Assembly: GCA_964438695.1 (NCBI GenBank)
Contig: CAYTKP010000040.1
Coordinates: forward strand, 1 to 6,481
Origin: Phoenicimicrobium sp964438695
Lineage (GTDB): Bacteria > Atribacterota > Phoenicimicrobiia > Phoenicimicrobiales > Phoenicimicrobiaceae
Reading direction: 5' to 3'
DNA length: 6,481 nucleotides
This document shows, piece by piece, positions 4,799-6,481 of this stretch. How positions within the stretch are numbered: position 1 is the stretch's first letter; every line of letters begins with the position of its first letter. The position numbers and the translations under genes were made by a program. Under the pieces are notes generated by a model. It searched no databases. It saw nothing but the letters and a program-made list of their open reading frames with translations, and was not told the origin of the DNA.

Positions 4799-6481
4799 AG
4801 AAAACAATTGTTTTGGTTCCACTTGATCCTGTTCACGACGTCGCTCTTAAGATGCTGAACAGGTATCTTTCAGAGCATGGGCATAAGGTGATTTTACTAC
4901 CACCAGATCTAAAGCCAGAAGAGGCCGTTCAGGTATGTATGAAAGAGAAACCGGATTTCATAATGGTCAGCAGAACTCTGGGCTACAACGCGGCTGAAAT
5001 ACTCGGCAGGTTTATAGATCTACTCGAAGCATCAAACTTAAGGGATACCTGTAAGGTGGTAGTGGGAGGAAAAGCCGTAACGCCTGAGCTCGCTGCCGAG
5101 CTGGGATACGATGCCGGATTTGGTGAAAGAACCGAATGGGAACAGGTTTTAGCCTACGTGGAAGGAAGAGAGATTCAAGAAACAGAAAATTTGATAAGAA
5201 AGAGAAAGCGAGATCTCACAAGCGGATATTCCTACGAGGTTAGAGATTCACAGATTAGAAAAATGCTCGATACAATAGCAGATCAAGCTATAGAATGGGC
5301 TTCTTCGAGAGTCACTCCTGGAATCCTCCGAGCAGAGATCAGGGAACGTTTGATCAATGGTGAAAATGTCAAATCGGAGTATGTAAATTTGTGCAATGGT
5401 CCCATTGAGCAGTTTTACAGACAAAACATAATTCCCAGGCATGTGAGAAAGATATCACCCGCTGAGAAACAAAACCTTGAACATCTGATAAGAGAAATGC
5501 GAGTTTCTGGGAAGATTCTTCAGCTTTCCAGAACAAAACCCGCAGTATTTGTTCAGTACGGTACTGGATGTCCCTTTATGGACATAGTACACATAAAAAT
5601 CAGCGAATCTTGGGGAGCTGATGGAGTACTTCACTTCGACCCCTCGTGGGGCGCCCGATGCGAAGGACTTTTAGAAGGTCTACTCGCCCACGAGGAAGAT
5701 GGCTCTTTAATAACACTCGAAAACCTGGCAATCATAAAATCTGCACTTGAAGATTACACCTTATGGTGTGTGAGAGCTCACAGAGGGTTGAACACACCCG
5801 AAACAGTCTTGCTTGCGGCTAAGACCGGTGCAGATCTCACGAAAATAAATATGGTCTACGGCTCTTTGAACGGCGGTACGGACCCAGCACGCTTGACTGT
5901 TGATGGAATACATGCATTGAAACTCGCCGCAAAATACTCCTTACCTTTCGATATTCCCACAAACGAGGAACTTGGGGGAGTACCAGCAGAAAAAGCATTT
6001 GCTGGGATGATAACCGTCGCATATATAGGAATCAAATTGGGCGCAAAGCCTATTCTGAAACCTTTGTTCTGCCACTCTCCCGATGCTATGATAAATGGTT
6101 ACATGGAGGACAATTTCGTCGATTACAACGTGGGTAAAATTCTTGCCCTGCGAAAAATAATCGATGCTCCAATATGGCCGGGGGAACCTATCGGTTTCAT
6201 GACTCACAGTGAGGACAGGGTTCAGTCAGCAATGACAACTGCTCTGCACGCTGCACTGGCTCATTCGCTCGATTTGGAAGCGATCACTATTGCTTCCACG
6301 GATGAAGCGTACGCCAGAGGTGCAATAACGGTCCCAGCAAGAATAGACTCCTTGAGAGCAATAGGTGACGCATTCAGATTCTTCGGTAAAGCCTCCATAG
6401 AACCAACAAATCAGGCTCAAACCTATGCCGAGATGATTTACGCAAGAATCATAGAAACACTGCAAAAAGTGGTGGATAGAG
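4795..6481 (+). CDS. B12-dependent mutase, cobalamin domain fused to KamD/OraE-like TIM barrel, 3' end outside window
   Basis: The frame is open for 562 residues and leaves the window without a stop. Residues 1-125 are a cobalamin-binding Rossmann domain: LDPVHDVALKML with H14 as probable cobalt ligand, SRTLG at 59-63 in the place of the SxL motif, GG at 91-92, and VTPELAAELGYDAGFG (95-110), which closely follows the end of OraE and KamE. A charged linker (about 126-148, with RKRKRD) joins it to a large alpha/beta domain resembling the KamD/OraE TIM barrel. Matching blocks are WGADGVLHFDPSWG (273-286), ADLTKINMVYGSLNGGTDP (346-364), KAFAGMITVAYIGIKLGAK (400-418) and EPIGFMTHSEDRVQSAMTTA (464-483). 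Family members perform radical 1,2-rearrangements with adenosylcobalamin; KamDE and OraSE also need PLP. Here the PLP lysine expected 11 residues after the cobalt-ligand histidine is L25, and the barrel motif RTxGQS reads DPSWGA, so PLP use is doubtful. Glutamate-mutase-like carbon-skeleton chemistry is an alternative. Substrate unknown. Confidence 0.82.
   Translation, partial: MKKTIVLVPLDPVHDVALKMLNRYLSEHGHKVILLPPDLKPEEAVQVCMKEKPDFIMVSRTLGYNAAEILGRFIDLLEASNLRDTCKVVVGGKAVTPELAAELGYDAGFGERTEWEQVLAYVEGREIQETENLIRKRKRDLTSGYSYEVRDSQIRKMLDTIADQAIEWASSRVTPGILRAEIRERLINGENVKSEYVNLCNGPIEQFYRQNIIPRHVRKISPAEKQNLEHLIREMRVSGKILQLSRTKPAVFVQYGTGCPFMDIVHIKISESWGADGVLHFDPSWGARCEGLLEGLLAHEEDGSLITLENLAIIKSALEDYTLWCVRAHRGLNTPETVLLAAKTGADLTKINMVYGSLNGGTDPARLTVDGIHALKLAAKYSLPFDIPTNEELGGVPAEKAFAGMITVAYIGIKLGAKPILKPLFCHSPDAMINGYMEDNFVDYNVGKILALRKIIDAPIWPGEPIGFMTHSEDRVQSAMTTALHAALAHSLDLEAITIASTDEAYARGAITVPARIDSLRAIGDAFRFFGKASIEPTNQAQTYAEMIYARIIETLQKVVDR

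Noticed and set aside
4785..4810. Frameshift splitting one longer protein at the small/large gene junction
   Set aside because: The ATGA overlap with a ribosome-binding-like GGGTGGT upstream is a normal coupled start, and the B12 domain begins cleanly at its first strand.
4795..6481. Fused glutamate mutase (MutS-MutE)
   Set aside because: The B12 helix length and the KAF..IVTA-like block are reminiscent, but VTPELAAELGYDAGFG, the barrel end FMTHSEDRVQSA and the adjacent dimer domain fit KamDE/OraE better. It remains an alternative for the chemistry.
1..6481. CRISPR array, tRNA, insertion sequence or attachment site
   Set aside because: No regularly spaced direct repeats, cloverleaf, terminal inverted repeats or transposase/integrase motifs were seen on reading both strands.

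Overview
The window is a stretch of one tightly packed bacterial operon. Six genes lie on the + strand, and the first and last run off the window edges. Frequent AGA/AGG arginine and ATA isoleucine codons, moderate G+C, strong AGGAGG-type ribosome binding sites and very short gaps suggest a thermophilic or anaerobic bacterium, possibly Thermotogota (Thermotoga/Pseudothermotoga-like). No rRNA or other marker gene is present, so this is inference.

Layout: (1) 1-318, the 3' part of a small, mostly beta protein of unknown function. (2) 336-1790, a 484-residue fold-type I PLP enzyme with candidate PLP lysine K289 and D263. (3) 1809-3098, a 429-residue FAD oxidoreductase that resembles TrmFO/GidA at both ends but carries a four-cysteine cluster. 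(4) 3126-4508, a 460-residue polytopic permease of the ion-transporter type. A perfect 9-bp hairpin at 4511-4532 follows. (5) 4562-4798, a 78-residue protein that looks like the free-standing dimerisation domain of lysine 5,6-/ornithine 4,5-aminomutases. (6) 4795-6481 (open at the 3' end), a cobalamin-binding domain fused ahead of a KamD/OraE-like TIM barrel. Genes 5 and 6 overlap by the four bases ATGA. No promoter, tRNA, rRNA, mobile element or CRISPR array was seen, and no gene-free stretch exceeds about 55 bases.

The genes look like a small-molecule catabolic or conversion pathway: uptake by the permease, rearrangement by a B12-dependent mutase, a PLP step and a flavin redox step. The substrate cannot be read from the sequence.

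The most interesting point is the mutase. Known OraE runs TIM barrel - dimer domain - B12 domain, and known lysine 5,6-aminomutase is KamD (TIM barrel) plus KamE (dimer domain - B12 domain). Here the order is dimer domain (own gene), then B12 domain - TIM barrel. The lysine that holds PLP in KamE/OraE and the barrel motif RTxGQS both appear to be replaced. This could be a rearranged, perhaps PLP-independent, branch of the family acting on an unknown substrate. Family comparisons are from memory and need a proper alignment.
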